From the NCBI GenBank assembly GCA_002067405.1, contig MVRP01000030.1, positions 1 to 32,094 of the forward strand: DNA of 32,094 nucleotides, in the 5' to 3' direction. This stretch comes from Syntrophorhabdaceae bacterium PtaU1.Bin034. GTDB lineage: Bacteria; Desulfobacterota_G; Syntrophorhabdia; Syntrophorhabdales; WCHB1-27. A program made the translations under genes and the position numbers. Positions 13,901 through 24,322 of this stretch are shown in pieces (position 1 is the stretch's first letter; the number at the start of each line of letters is the position of its first letter). The notes under the pieces were generated by a model, which did not search any database, had not been told where the DNA came from, and worked only from the letters and a program-made list of their open reading frames with translations.

Positions 13901-15144
13901 ATCCCTTTCAGTGCGTTCTTGACATCGTCTATAAGGTCGTCCGCATCCTCTATCCCCACTGAAATACGGATGAGGGTATCGTCGACGCCAAGGGCCTTTA
14001 CCGCATCCTTCGTAAGATTGGCAAAGATCGTCGAAGCAGGGTGCAGGGCGAGGCTCCTGTTGTCTCCCAGGTTGGTTGCCCGTTTGATAAGGGAAAGCCT
14101 GTTGAGGAACTGAAAGCTCGCTGCCTTGCTTGGCAGTCGAAACGATAATACGCCCCCACCCAGGCCGTTGAACTGTTTTTGTGCGAGGTCATAATAGGGC
14201 GAGGTCGCGAGGGTGGGGTACATGACGGAGGTGACGGCGCTCTCGATCTCCAGGAAATCGGCTACTGCCTGCCCGTTCCGGCATATTCTCTCCATGCGCA
14301 ATGCGAGCGTCTCCAACCCCAGGGTTTGCAGATATGCGTTATGAGGCGATAAGCAGCTCCCCGTTTCCCTGTACACCTCTTTCCGCAGCCGTGCCGTGAA
14401 GGCCTGCTCGTTGAAGCGGTGATAATCCTTCAAAGAGGGTACCGCCGTCCAATCGAAGTTGCCCAGGTCGACGATAGCGCCGCCCATGCTCGTTGCGCCG
14501 CCCGAGATATACTTTGTCGTTGAATGTACGACCACGTTTACGCCAAACCGCTTCGCGTGAAAGAGATAGGGCGTGGTCACCGTGCTGTCGGCGATAACGA
14601 CGACGTTCCGTGCCCTTGCGATCTCCGATATTGCCTCAAAATCCGGCACTATGATGCAGGGATTGGAAATGGTTTCCAGGAATATCGCCCTCGTGCGGGA
14701 GTCGAGCGCTGCGGTGATCGAGCCAAGGTCATTCACATCAACGAAGCGTGTTTTTACCCCGATCGGCGCGAGGACGTTCGTCAAGAGTGAGTAAGTCCCA
14801 CCGAATAGCGACGATGCAGCGACAACGTTGTCTCCCTCGGTCAAGAGGTTCAAGAGGGTGGTCGATATAGCAGCCATACCAGAGGAAACAGCCACCGTTG
14901 CGAAGCCGTCCTCAAGGGCGGTGAGCTTCTTCTCGAACAGCTCGACCGTAGGGTTGGAGATGCGCGAGTAAGCGAAATCGAGATTCCTGCCAAAGAACGT
15001 ATCTGCCATGGCTTCGGCAGTTTCAAAACCGAAGGCGACACCCGCATAGATGGGAAAACGAAAAGCCCGGTAGCCGTCCTTTCTCGTGCCCGATTCGTGA
15101 ATAGCCTTTGTCGAAAAGCCCGTGTTCTTCACTGTGCTGTTCAC
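13897..15144 (-). CDS. metY: O-acetylhomoserine sulfhydrylase-like PLP enzyme (MetY, carrier-dependent type)
   Basis: A 415-residue Cys/Met-metabolism PLP enzyme. PLP-site blocks are visible: S-S-G-M-A-A-I-S (phosphate binding), E-T-I-S-N-P, A-D-S-T-V-T-T-P and the Schiff-base lysine K211 in H-S-T-T-K-Y. It lacks the roughly 50-residue insertion seen in the free-sulfide MetY further along this window and is more divergent. Together with the adjacent carrier, ThiF and JAMM genes it is expected to add thiocarboxylate sulfur to O-acetylhomoserine, as MetY does in Wolinella. The start is GTG, overlapping the carrier stop as GTGA, and has no strong ribosome site of its own, so expression probably depends on translational coupling to the carrier gene. 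Confidence 0.9.
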   Translation of the reverse strand: MNSTVKNTGFSTKAIHESGTRKDGYRAFRFPIYAGVAFGFETAEAMADTFFGRNLDFAYSRISNPTVELFEKKLTALEDGFATVAVSSGMAAISTTLLNLLTEGDNVVAASSLFGGTYSLLTNVLAPIGVKTRFVDVNDLGSITAALDSRTRAIFLETISNPCIIVPDFEAISEIARARNVVVIADSTVTTPYLFHAKRFGVNVVVHSTTKYISGGATSMGGAIVDLGNFDWTAVPSLKDYHRFNEQAFTARLRKEVYRETGSCLSPHNAYLQTLGLETLALRMERICRNGQAVADFLEIESAVTSVMYPTLATSPYYDLAQKQFNGLGGGVLSFRLPSKAASFQFLNRLSLIKRATNLGDNRSLALHPASTIFANLTKDAVKALGVDDTLIRISVGIEDADDLIDDVKNALKGI

Positions 15145-15353
15145 CTTTGTGATCCGCCACCCATAAAATAGAGGAATTCTATAACGTCACCCTCTTTCAC
15201 CTTCATTGTATCGAACTCGTTTCTCCTGAGGATCGCGCCGTTAAGCTCTACGGAAACCATCTCCGGTGACTGCACCCGCCTGTGGGCAAGAAGCTCCTGA
15301 ACGGTCAACTCTCCCCCGATTTCTTCCTCTTTGCCGTTAATGCTCAGTTTCAT
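15141..15353 (-). CDS. ThiS/MoaD-like sulfur carrier with C-terminal extension (HcyS-like)
   Basis: A 70-residue ubiquitin-like sulfur carrier. The beta-grasp pattern M-K-L-S-I-N-G-K, V-S-V-E-L-N-G and V-K-E-G-D-V-I-E-F-L is typical of ThiS. The C-terminus reads F-M-G65-G66-G67-S-Q-R. Active carriers end in Gly-Gly, so three or four residues must be removed, and a JAMM protease is encoded three genes downstream. In Wolinella HcyS the extra residue is a single Ala; here the tail is longer. After trimming it would be adenylated by the ThiF-like protein and thiocarboxylated. AGAGGAG precedes the ATG by 11 bases. Its stop overlaps the MetY GTG start. Confidence 0.9.
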   Translation of the reverse strand: MKLSINGKEEEIGGELTVQELLAHRRVQSPEMVSVELNGAILRRNEFDTMKVKEGDVIEFLYFMGGGSQR

Positions 15354-15372
15354 ACAAGATGCTCTCCTCTTA

Positions 15373-16444
15373 TTATATCTGATAATCTTCCACGAATATC
15401 CTTACATTCCGGGGCCTGACGAAGACCGTCTCGCCTTTTTTTAACGCAAGATTTTGAAATACCTCCCGGGTCAGCTCCGCCTCCACTTCCTCGGTGTTGC
15501 CGTTCACGGCAAGGACTACCCGGACGATGGGCCCGATGGCGTGAATATGCCTGATTTCGGCTGCCAGGCTCTCGCCGTCCGACCTGTGCCGTTCAACCGC
15601 GATGTCCTGGGAGCGCACATATCCCACGGCCGGTGTCCCGTCGGCTGCAGCACGGTGCGGGGAGGCCACTTCAACACCGCATACACGGACAAGGCCTTGA
15701 TCGATACGGCCGTGAAAGAGGTTGACGTTTCCAAGAAAGTTGAGCACGAAAGGATTGGCAGGGTGCTCATAAACCTCTTCCGGCGTGCCGAACTGCTCGA
15801 TCCTGCCTCCATTCATTACCACGATACGGTCTGCCACTTCGAGTGCTTCCTCCTGATCGTGGGTGACAAAGACGCTCGTCACGTGGATTTCGTCGTGAAG
15901 CTGGCGGAGCCATCGCCGGAGCTCGGCCCGCACCCGGGCATCCAGGGCGCCGAAGGGCTCGTCCAGAAGAAGTATCTGTGGTTCCATCGCGAGGGCGCGG
16001 GCAAGGGCTATCCGTTGACGCTGGCCTCCTGACAGTTGTGTCGGATAGCGGTCGGCAAGGCTTTCGAGCTGCACCAGTTGGAGCAGTTTTGTCACCCTCT
16101 CGCGTATTTCGTTCCGGCCCGGGCGGAGCTTGCGCGGCTTCACTTTGAGCCCGAAGGCCACGTTGTTGAAGACGTTCATGTGACGGAACAAGGCGTAGTG
16201 CTGAAAGACAAACCCGACCCGGCGTTCGCGAACGTGGCGGTTCGTCGCGTCCTCGCCATTAATGTGTATTGTCCCTGTATCCGGTGTTTCGAGACCGGCG
16301 ATAATGCGCAGAAGGGTTGTTTTTCCCGAGCCGGACGGCCCCCAACAAGGCAACCAGTTCGCCGGAAGGGATAGTGAGATTCACGTCGCTGAGTGCCGCG
16401 AAGGCCCCGAAATTTTTGTTGATGCTATTGATCTCGATGCTCAT
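15373..16444 (-). CDS. cysA: Sulfate/thiosulfate ABC transporter ATPase CysA, interrupted by an apparent +1 frameshift
   Basis: Two overlapping frames make up one CysA of about 356 residues. The first (ATG 16444, AAAGGAA upstream) reads to S-G-E-L-V-A-L-L-G and then goes out of frame. The second continues [12 protein letters not shown] (Walker A), Q-L-S-G-G-Q-R-Q-R (signature), [11 protein letters not shown] (Walker B), the H-loop T-H-D and a C-terminal TOBE-type domain. The shift lies in a run of five G (16339-16343); four would restore a perfect Walker A. Everything else is intact and the neighbouring permeases are undamaged. A sequencing or assembly error, a recent mutation or programmed slippage are all possible. 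CysA energises sulfate import with CysT, CysW and Sbp. Confidence 0.88.
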
Positions 16445-16479
16445 TTGGGTTCCTTTAAAACCTTTTGCCTTTCAGCCCC

Positions 16480-17349
16480 TCACGCCTTGAGCTGCCCTTT
16501 TATTTTCCATTCTGCCAGGGTTTTTACGGCGAGCGTGACCAATGCCAGCAGAGTCAATAGCGAGGCAACTGCAAAGGCAGCCGAAAAACTATACTCGTTG
16601 TACAGGATTTCCGCATACAGCGGGATAGTGTTGGTTGCTCCGCGAATATGGCCCGATACCACCGAGACGGCGCCGAATTCCCCCATAGCCCTGGCATTGC
16701 ACAGCACTACGCCGTACACGATTCCCCACTTGATATTAGGAAGAGTTACCTTGAAGAATGTCTGCAAGCCGCTTGCGCCAAGGACCAGCGCCGCCTCTTC
16801 TTCCTCCGTCCCCTGCGTTTGCATAAGGGGTATCAACTCACGCGCAACAAAGGGAAAGGTAACGAAAATTGTTGCGAGGACAAGCCCCGGAACCGCAAAG
16901 ATGATCTTGATCTGATGGTCAAAGAGCCAAGGGCCCAGCCAGCCTTGAAGGCCAAAGACGAGCACGAAGATCAGACCGGAAATAACGGGAGATACGGAGA
17001 AGGGAAGGTCGATGAGGGTTATGAGCGCGTTCTTGCCCGGAAAGTGGAACTTGGTAATCGCCCATGCCGCTGTCACGCCGAATACAAGGTTGAGAGGCAC
17101 GCTGATGGCAGCGGTCAAAAGGGTCAGCCGGATGGCCGCAAGCGCGTCGGGTGCGGCTAATGAGGTGAGATAAAGCTTGAAGCCCTTTGCCAAAGCCTGG
17201 TTGAATACCGCGACCAGGGGTACGAAGAGAAACACGGCGAGAAAAAGGATCGTGAGCACAGTCAGGAAGCAACGCACAAGAAACGGCTCGGTCAGGCCAT
17301 TTTGCAGCGCCGATGTCCCGGAAGTCGGTTTTTGTGGGGCTTCAGCCAT
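16480..17349 (-). CDS. cysW: Sulfate ABC transporter permease CysW
   Basis: A 289-residue inner-membrane permease with about six transmembrane segments. The EAA loop reads [16 protein letters not shown], followed by [14 protein letters not shown], both typical of CysW. An N-terminal polar stretch (about residues 1-22) precedes the first helix. The ATG at 17349 has AAGGAG ten bases upstream and begins 17 bases after the cysT stop; a longer GTG-start version (17394) would overlap cysT and is less likely. It forms the channel with CysT, powered by CysA and fed by the binding protein. Confidence 0.94.
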   Translation of the reverse strand: MAEAPQKPTSGTSALQNGLTEPFLVRCFLTVLTILFLAVFLFVPLVAVFNQALAKGFKLYLTSLAAPDALAAIRLTLLTAAISVPLNLVFGVTAAWAITKFHFPGKNALITLIDLPFSVSPVISGLIFVLVFGLQGWLGPWLFDHQIKIIFAVPGLVLATIFVTFPFVARELIPLMQTQGTEEEEAALVLGASGLQTFFKVTLPNIKWGIVYGVVLCNARAMGEFGAVSVVSGHIRGATNTIPLYAEILYNEYSFSAAFAVASLLTLLALVTLAVKTLAEWKIKGQLKA

Positions 17350-17366
17350 TTTTCGCGTCTCCTTCT

Positions 17367-18200
17367 TTAGGACTCGGTATACCGTCTGCTCCACCGCTGA
17401 AGCATGTTGACGGCAAAGAGCAGGATGAACGAGGCAATAAGCATCACCAGCGCTATGGCAGTGGCAGCCGCGTAGTCAAACTGTTCGAGCTGCGTGACGA
17501 TGAGAAGCGGCGTGATCTCAGAGATCATGGGCATGTTCCCGGCGATGAAGATAACCGAGCCGTATTCCCCTATGGCCCTCCCGAGGGCAAGGGCGAAACC
17601 CGTGAGAATGGATGGAAGAAGCGTGGGGACAAGCACGAGGCGAAACGTCTGCGCGCGGCTGGCGCCCAAACAAAGGGCTGCTTCCTCCGTCTCTCTTTCC
17701 ATATCCGCGATAACCGGCTGAAGGGTCCGGACGACAAAGGGCAAGCCGATGACCGTCATGGCGACCACAATGCCGGCAGGCGTATACGCGATCTTTATGC
17801 CCCGCGGCTCAAGGAGCGAGCCTATCCAGCCGTTTGCCGAATAGACCGTGGCCAGGGTGATGCCCATTACAGCCGTGGGCAAGGCAAAGGGAAGGTCGAC
17901 GAGGGCATCGACGATCCGTTTGCCGGGAAACCGGTACCGGACCAGCACCCAGGCGGTTATCGTGCCGAACACTGCATTAATAAGGGCCGCAACCAAGGCG
18001 GAACCAAAGGTAACCTTGTAGGAGGCAAGGACCCTTTCCGACGTCACGGTAGAGACAAAAGCTTCCCACGTCATGCCCGCTGTCCAGAATACCAGCGCAG
18101 AGAGGGGGAAGAGCACCATGAGACTCAGATAGAACAGGGTGTAGCCGAGTGTCGGGCCGAACCCCGGAAGCACACTCCGCTTTCTTACAGAAAATATCAT
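17367..18200 (-). CDS. cysT: Sulfate ABC transporter permease CysT
   Basis: A 277-residue permease with about six transmembrane helices. CysT features visible are [14 protein letters not shown], the EAA loop [15 protein letters not shown] and [21 protein letters not shown] lies eight bases before the ATG. It lies between the binding-protein gene (30-base gap) and cysW (17-base gap), the standard sbp-cysT-cysW-cysA order. Confidence 0.94.
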   Translation of the reverse strand: MIFSVRKRSVLPGFGPTLGYTLFYLSLMVLFPLSALVFWTAGMTWEAFVSTVTSERVLASYKVTFGSALVAALINAVFGTITAWVLVRYRFPGKRIVDALVDLPFALPTAVMGITLATVYSANGWIGSLLEPRGIKIAYTPAGIVVAMTVIGLPFVVRTLQPVIADMERETEEAALCLGASRAQTFRLVLVPTLLPSILTGFALALGRAIGEYGSVIFIAGNMPMISEITPLLIVTQLEQFDYAAATAIALVMLIASFILLFAVNMLQRWSRRYTES

Positions 18201-18230
18201 GGTGTTCTCCCCTGTCTGCGCCTTAATCCG

Positions 18231-19268
18231 TCACTTCTTCGCGTATATCTGGTCGAAGGTGCCGCCGTCCGAAAAATGGACTTTCTGGGCATTTTGCCAG
18301 CTCCCAAATACCTCATCTATGGAGAAGAGCTTCAAATTCACGAATTTCACCGGAGCAGCCGCCAGCGCCTTCTTGTTTGTCGGCCTGTAGTAACGCTTTG
18401 CCGCGATCTGCTGCCCTTCATCGCTGTACAGATACTTGAGGTATTCCAGCGCTACCTGACGGGTGCCGCGTTTGTCGACGACCTTGTCCACCACCGCAAC
18501 GGTTGGTTCGGCAAGTATGCTTAACGAGGGCGTCACAATCTCGAACTTATCCGGACCCAGCTCGTTGATCGCGAGAAAGGCTTCGTTTTCCCAGGCAAGG
18601 AGGACATCACCGATACCGCGCTGTACGAACGTGGTGGTAGAACCCCGTGCGCCGGAATCAAGAATGGGAACATTCTTGAAGAGCTGCGTGACAAACGCTC
18701 GTGCGGACGCGTCGCTACCCCCTTTCTGTCGCAGGGCATACCCCCATGCAGCCAGATAGCTCCAGCGGGCGACACCCGAGGTTTTGGGGTTGGGGGTAAT
18801 GACGGAGATACCGGGCTTTACCAGATCATTCCAGTCCTTAAGGCCCTTCGGATTACCTTTCCGGACGAGAAAGACGACGGTCGACGTGTAAGGCGAGCTG
18901 TTGTGGGGAAGCTTTTTCTGCCATCCGGGATTGATCAGGCCTCTTTCCTGGATTGAATCGACATCGTAGGCCAGCGCGAGGGTAACGACATCCGCCTCCA
19001 GCCCGTCGATCACCGATCTCGCCTGCTTCGAGGAGCCGCCGTGGGATTGCTTGATGGTGACGGATTGACCGGTTTTCTTGAGCCAGTATTTTGCGAATGC
19101 TGCATTAAAGTCCTGATACAGCTCCCGTGTGGGGTCGTACGAGACGTTGAGCAGGGTGACCGGCTCTGCGGCGAAACCCGGCTGCCCTGTCGTAACGGTG
19201 AAGGCAAAAGCTATTACAGCGGTAAATAGGGAGAGAATTGTTTTTGGGATCAAAAGAGGCCTCCTCAT
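18231..19268 (-). CDS. sbp: Periplasmic sulfate-binding protein
   Basis: A 345-residue exported solute-binding protein for sulfate/thiosulfate import. The signal peptide runs from M1 to about A33 (cleavage near GFA-AEP). The mature protein has the family blocks [44 protein letters not shown] and [13 protein letters not shown]. The start is not certain: ATG 19268 has only a weak AAAG before it, a GTG at 19307 is open, and an AGGAGG just inside the ATG could serve a TTG at 19253, which would still leave a complete signal peptide. It is the first gene of the long sulfate run, behind a clear sigma-70 promoter with a palindromic operator. Confidence 0.92.
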   Translation of the reverse strand: MRRPLLIPKTILSLFTAVIAFAFTVTTGQPGFAAEPVTLLNVSYDPTRELYQDFNAAFAKYWLKKTGQSVTIKQSHGGSSKQARSVIDGLEADVVTLALAYDVDSIQERGLINPGWQKKLPHNSSPYTSTVVFLVRKGNPKGLKDWNDLVKPGISVITPNPKTSGVARWSYLAAWGYALRQKGGSDASARAFVTQLFKNVPILDSGARGSTTTFVQRGIGDVLLAWENEAFLAINELGPDKFEIVTPSLSILAEPTVAVVDKVVDKRGTRQVALEYLKYLYSDEGQQIAAKRYYRPTNKKALAAAPVKFVNLKLFSIDEVFGSWQNAQKVHFSDGGTFDQIYAKK

Positions 19269-19290
19269 CTTTATTTGGTAACGCGGTTTT

Positions 19291-19306
19291 TGCACACTTT
19301 TGTGCA
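19291..19306. repeat. Palindrome in the sbp leader
   Basis: TGCACA-CTTT-TGTGCA is a perfect 6-base inverted repeat with a 4-base centre, lying in the transcribed leader about 25 bases before the sbp ATG. It may be a small hairpin or a binding site; nothing further can be said. Confidence 0.4.
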
Positions 19307-19320
19307 CTTCATTTCCCTAT

Positions 19321-19342
19321 AACTCTATTACAATAGTAGAGT
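19321..19342 (-). promoter_or_regulatory. Palindromic operator at the sbp start site (likely Rrf2 regulator site)
   Basis: The plus strand reads CTCTATTACAATAGTAG within this 22-base element; CTATT-AC-AATAG is a perfect inner palindrome and ACTCTA/TAGAGT flank it. It lies immediately downstream of the -10 box, covering the predicted start site, a position suited to repression. An almost identical element lies at the cysK promoter. Confidence 0.65.
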
Positions 19343-19371
19343 ATTTAACTCACCTTTAGGAATATTGTCAA
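19343..19371 (-). promoter_or_regulatory. Sigma-70 promoter of the sbp-cysTWA sulfate run
   Basis: On the minus strand TTGACA (19371-19366), a spacer of exactly 17 bases, then TTAAAT (19348-19343). The -35 is a perfect consensus and the -10 is moderate. It is placed about 75 bases upstream of the sbp ATG. Confidence 0.65.
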
Positions 19372-19510
19372 GAATTATTTTCCAGTAATACCGTACAGAA
19401 TAATGCGTATATAGGTGACAACTGCTGATAACTACCCGCAAAAAGAGAAGTAAGTAATTCTTTAATTCAGGAGGATGAATTCGGATGAGTGATGTTGGCC
19501 AGAGTCATTG

Positions 19511-20113
19511 TCAAGGCTTTCGAACCACAAAGGTCCCTGTTTCGGCAAGGAGGTTGGGTAGGATTCTCACTCTTCTGTTTGCTCTGAAATAGAGGCGTTT
19601 TTCGATTTTTATGTTCTTTTTCCTGCAGTAGGAGATGAAATCGAGGATGCTCAAAAAATGGAGGTTAGGGGTGTCGTACCATTCGTACGGCAGTGAGGGA
19701 GTGACAGGTGTTCTGCCTCTGATCCCCAGTTGAAAGCGGGTGTTGAGATTGGCGAAATTGGGAAAGCCGACGATCACTTTCGCACCTACCCGCAAAGCCT
19801 CGTTCAGGACCTCGTCCGGTTTCTTCACCTGCTGAAACGTCTGGTTCAATATGACAAAATCGAACGACTGGTCCGAGTATTCCGACAAGCCCCTGTCGAT
19901 GTCGTCATGAAAGACATTCAAGCCTTTGGCAACACACTGTAGTATTGCTTCGTCATCAATCTCTATCCCCTGTGCCCTGACATGCTTCTCTTTTACAAGG
20001 GCGGTCAGGAGTTCTCCGTATCCGCAGCCGAGATCAAGTACGGATACGCCGGGAGTCACAATGTCGAGGATCGCCTTCTGATCCGGTCTGAGGTTGCGGT
20101 GATCCTGTGCCAT
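19511..20113 (-). CDS. metW: MetW-family methyltransferase-like protein
   Basis: A 200-residue class I SAM-binding protein of the MetW family. Visible motifs are V-L-D-L-G-C-G-Y-G-E-L-L (SAM-binding motif I), G-I-E-I-D (acidic loop), the F-D-F-V-I-L-N-Q-T-F-Q-Q strand and the family-typical Y-E-W-Y-D-T-P-N-L-H-F-L-S-I-L-D-F. MetW is usually encoded directly after metX, as here (two-base gap), and is thought to assist MetX or methionine synthesis; its catalysis is not well defined. The ATG at 20113 is chosen because upstream sequence belongs to metX. It is the last gene of the cysK-led operon. Confidence 0.92.
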   Translation of the reverse strand: MAQDHRNLRPDQKAILDIVTPGVSVLDLGCGYGELLTALVKEKHVRAQGIEIDDEAILQCVAKGLNVFHDDIDRGLSEYSDQSFDFVILNQTFQQVKKPDEVLNEALRVGAKVIVGFPNFANLNTRFQLGIRGRTPVTPSLPYEWYDTPNLHFLSILDFISYCRKKNIKIEKRLYFRANRRVRILPNLLAETGTFVVRKP

Positions 20114-20115
20114 AT

Positions 20116-21249
20116 CTATACCGTCGTCATTACCTTCTTGAGGAAATGTTTGATCAGGTGCGCCTGTTCCTCCACTTCGATGAGAAACGCATCGTGACCC
20201 CATGTGGAGTTGAGCTCCGCGTAGATCGCCTCTACGCCCGCCCGCTTGCATGCGCGCGCGATCTCCTGCGACTGATATGCGGGATACAGCCAGTCGGACT
20301 TAAAGGCGATAACGAGAAAACGCGCCTTCATACCTCGCAACACGTCTTGCAGGTTCCTGCCGTCTGCAAGGTCGAAGTAATCGATGGCCTTCGTGATGTA
20401 GAGGTATGAGTTGGGGTCGAACCGTTTTATGAAGTTCTCCCCTCTGTACTGAAGGTAGCCCTCTACTTCAAAGTTGGGATCGAACGAGAAACCGGAATGG
20501 CCGTTCCTGAACCGCCTGCCGAATTTCTCGCCCATCGACACATCGCTCATATACGTTATGTGCCCCACCATCCTCGCTACGCTAAGCCCTTTGGCGGGCA
20601 GGGTGCTTCCGTAGTAGTTGCCGTCGTTCCAGTTCGGATCGGACATGATCGCCTGCCTTCCTACCTCGTTAAAGGCAATTTGCTGAGGCGAGTGCGTCGC
20701 TGTGGTGGCGATGGGTATCACCGAGCGGACCCTTTCCGGATAGGAGACAACCCACTGAAGCGCCTGCATGCCGCCCATCGACCCGCCGGCCACCGCAAGA
20801 AGCCGGTCTATACCCAAGTGATCGACAAGGCGGCGCTGAGCATTCACCATATCCTTCACGGTGACAAGGGGAAAATCGAGGCCGTACGGTTTTCCTGTGA
20901 GAGGGTTGAGGGAAGAGGGGCCGGTGGAGCCCCTGCAACCCCCGAGCACGTTCGAACAGATGATGAAGTACCGGTCCGTGTCAAAGGCCTTGCCGGGACC
21001 GATCATATTGTCCCACCAGCCCGGATTCTTGTCCCCTTTATGAAAGCCGGCGGCGTGGGCGTCGCCGGTAAGTGCATGGAGCACGAGAACTGCGTTGGAC
21101 TTGCGGGAGTTCAGGGTCCCGTACGTTTCATAGGCGAGGGTGACCGGTGAAACAGCTTTGCCGCCTTCGGTCACAAACGGGTCCTGCTCACCGGCGAACG
21201 TGTAGAATTGTGTTTGTACAATTCCTATGCCGTCATGACGGAGTACCAT
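20116..21249 (-). CDS. metX: Homoserine O-acetyltransferase MetX
   Basis: A 377-residue alpha/beta hydrolase-fold acyltransferase that makes O-acetylhomoserine, the acceptor for both MetY enzymes here. The catalytic triad is recognisable: nucleophile S157 in G-G-S-M-G-G-M-Q, an Asp in F-K-S-D-W-L-Y-P and a His in W-G-H-D-A-F-L-I-E. The N-terminal L-A-Y-E-T-Y-G-x-L-N and L-H-A-L-T-G-D-A-H blocks are standard for MetX. Acyl donor (acetyl versus succinyl) cannot be read with certainty. It follows metY2 by 20 bases and precedes metW by two bases. Confidence 0.95.
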   Translation of the reverse strand: MVLRHDGIGIVQTQFYTFAGEQDPFVTEGGKAVSPVTLAYETYGTLNSRKSNAVLVLHALTGDAHAAGFHKGDKNPGWWDNMIGPGKAFDTDRYFIICSNVLGGCRGSTGPSSLNPLTGKPYGLDFPLVTVKDMVNAQRRLVDHLGIDRLLAVAGGSMGGMQALQWVVSYPERVRSVIPIATTATHSPQQIAFNEVGRQAIMSDPNWNDGNYYGSTLPAKGLSVARMVGHITYMSDVSMGEKFGRRFRNGHSGFSFDPNFEVEGYLQYRGENFIKRFDPNSYLYITKAIDYFDLADGRNLQDVLRGMKARFLVIAFKSDWLYPAYQSQEIARACKRAGVEAIYAELNSTWGHDAFLIEVEEQAHLIKHFLKKVMTTV

Positions 21250-21269
21250 TGATTCGTCACCTATCTCTG

Positions 21270-23073
<1,804 letters not shown>

Positions 23074-23102
23074 ATCGTCATGCTCCTTGCTTATTCCCGC
23101 AT

Positions 23103-24095
23103 TCAGATCTCCACATCCGAAGCTGTTGCTGTCTCCAACCCGGGGAAGAGGTTCTGAAAAAGCGGTGTTGAGAGATAACGTTCGCCGGCCGAGGGCAGTA
23201 CCACCACAATAGTCTTTCCCTTGCTTTCCGGCTCTTTCGCGATGCGGGCCGCGACGACGGTGGCTGCTCCGCTCGATACGCCGCAGAGAATGCCTTCTTC
23301 GCGCGCAAGCCGCCGGGCCATATCGATCGCCTCGTCACTGCTTACCGTTTCAATACGATCCACCAGATCGAGCTGGAGCACTTTCGGTACGAAGCCTGCG
23401 CCGATACCCTGGATCTTGTGCGGCCCCGGTTTTAGCTCCTCTCCTTTACGCGCCTGTGTGAGGATCGGAGACTCTGTCGGCTCTACCGCCACGGATACGA
23501 TCTTTTTCCCTTTTGTTATCTTGAAATAACGGCTCACTCCCGTAATGGTGCCGCCCGTTCCGACACCGGATACGAGAATATCCATTTTTCCCTCTGTATC
23601 GTCCCATATTTCGGGGCCCGTCGTCGCCTCATGGATGGCAGGATTGGCCGGGTTCTCGAACTGTTGCGGAAGGAAATATTGGGAAGGATCGCTCGCGGCA
23701 ATCTCTGTAGCCTTGGCAATGGCTCCCTTCATGCCTTTGGCAGCCTCGGTCAATATGAGATTGGCCCCAAAAATCTTCAGGACCTTTCTCCGCTCGATGC
23801 TCATGCTTTCCGGCATGGTAAGGAGGAGTTTGTAGCCCCGCGCAGCGGCAACAAAGGCGAGAGAGATGCCGGTGTTGCCCGACGTTGGCTCTATAATGGT
23901 CATGCCCTGTTTCAGTCGCCCCGTCTTCTCCGCATCCCAGATCATCGCCGCTCCGATACGGTCTTTCACGGAGTACGCCGGATTCCTGCCTTCGATCTTT
24001 GCAAGGACAGTCGCCTCCGGTCCTACGACGCGGTTCAGCTTGATCAGTGGTGATCCGCCTATGGAACTCGTATTATCCTCGTATCTTCTACTCAT
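23103..24095 (-). CDS. cysK: Cysteine synthase (O-acetylserine sulfhydrylase)
   Basis: A 330-residue PLP-dependent synthase of cysteine from O-acetylserine and sulfide. Key sites are K44 in Y-S-V-K-D-R-I-G (Schiff base), the T-S-G-N-T-G-I substrate loop, [10 protein letters not shown] (phosphate binding) and S-S-G-A-A in the C-terminal half. Two ATGs are adjacent; 24095 is preferred because GGGAGG is then five bases upstream. The ten extra codons back to a TTG at 24128 look non-coding. It is the first gene of the cysK-rrf2-metY-metX-metW run and carries the same promoter-operator layout as sbp. No cysE is seen in the window. Confidence 0.95.
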   Translation of the reverse strand: MSRRYEDNTSSIGGSPLIKLNRVVGPEATVLAKIEGRNPAYSVKDRIGAAMIWDAEKTGRLKQGMTIIEPTSGNTGISLAFVAAARGYKLLLTMPESMSIERRKVLKIFGANLILTEAAKGMKGAIAKATEIAASDPSQYFLPQQFENPANPAIHEATTGPEIWDDTEGKMDILVSGVGTGGTITGVSRYFKITKGKKIVSVAVEPTESPILTQARKGEELKPGPHKIQGIGAGFVPKVLQLDLVDRIETVSSDEAIDMARRLAREEGILCGVSSGAATVVAARIAKEPESKGKTIVVVLPSAGERYLSTPLFQNLFPGLETATASDVEI

Positions 24096-24134
24096 CATCG
24101 CCTCCCGTGTGTTTGGCCCTGTCGCCAATTTTTT

Positions 24135-24156
24135 AGACTACTATTACAATAGAGTT
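24135..24156 (-). promoter_or_regulatory. Palindromic operator at the cysK start site
   Basis: The minus strand reads CTCTATTGTAATAGTAG within the element. It matches the sbp operator at 18 of 22 positions, including the full CTATT/AATAG inner palindrome and the right-hand TAG. As at sbp, it directly follows the -10 box, so a bound protein would block initiation. Confidence 0.65.
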
Positions 24157-24186
24157 AATATAGATTAGTGGAAGCAAAGTTGTCAA
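24157..24186 (-). promoter_or_regulatory. Sigma-70 promoter of the cysK-rrf2-metY-metX-metW run
   Basis: On the minus strand TTGACA (24186-24181), an 18-base spacer, and TATATT (24162-24157). Five of six -10 bases match consensus. The cysK ATG lies about 60 bases downstream. Confidence 0.65.
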
Positions 24187-24258
24187 GAATAATCAGAATA
24201 ATTCAGATGGGTCAGCAGGCGAGTCGAATATGTCACCAGGATCTTTCGTTCTTTCAGC

Positions 24259-24288
24259 TTGACTTTATTGCGGTCATGCAGGGATGAT
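24259..24288 (+). promoter_or_regulatory. Possible promoter of metNIQ
   Basis: TTGACT (24259-24264), 18 bases, GATGAT (24283-24288). The -10 is weak. If real, transcription would begin near 24295, favouring a metN start at 24302 or 24323. No SAM riboswitch or T-box was recognised upstream. Confidence 0.3.
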
Positions 24289-24322
24289 ACTGTGTTGGCG
24301 AATGTATCCGAAGCGATTTGAG

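Noticed and set aside
17313..18524. Plus-strand open frame of 403 codons opposite cysT and the end of sbp
   Set aside because: Highly charged, low-complexity translation with no domain; the opposite strand encodes clear permease and binding-protein genes.
19487..19597. Plus-strand 36-codon frame with AGGAGG ahead, overlapping the metW 3' end
   Set aside because: The purine run is part of a small inverted repeat, the frame is antisense to metW and encodes nothing recognisable.
24160..24322. SAM riboswitch or T-box upstream of metN
   Set aside because: None of the conserved core sequences of these RNAs was found; only a weak promoter is visible.
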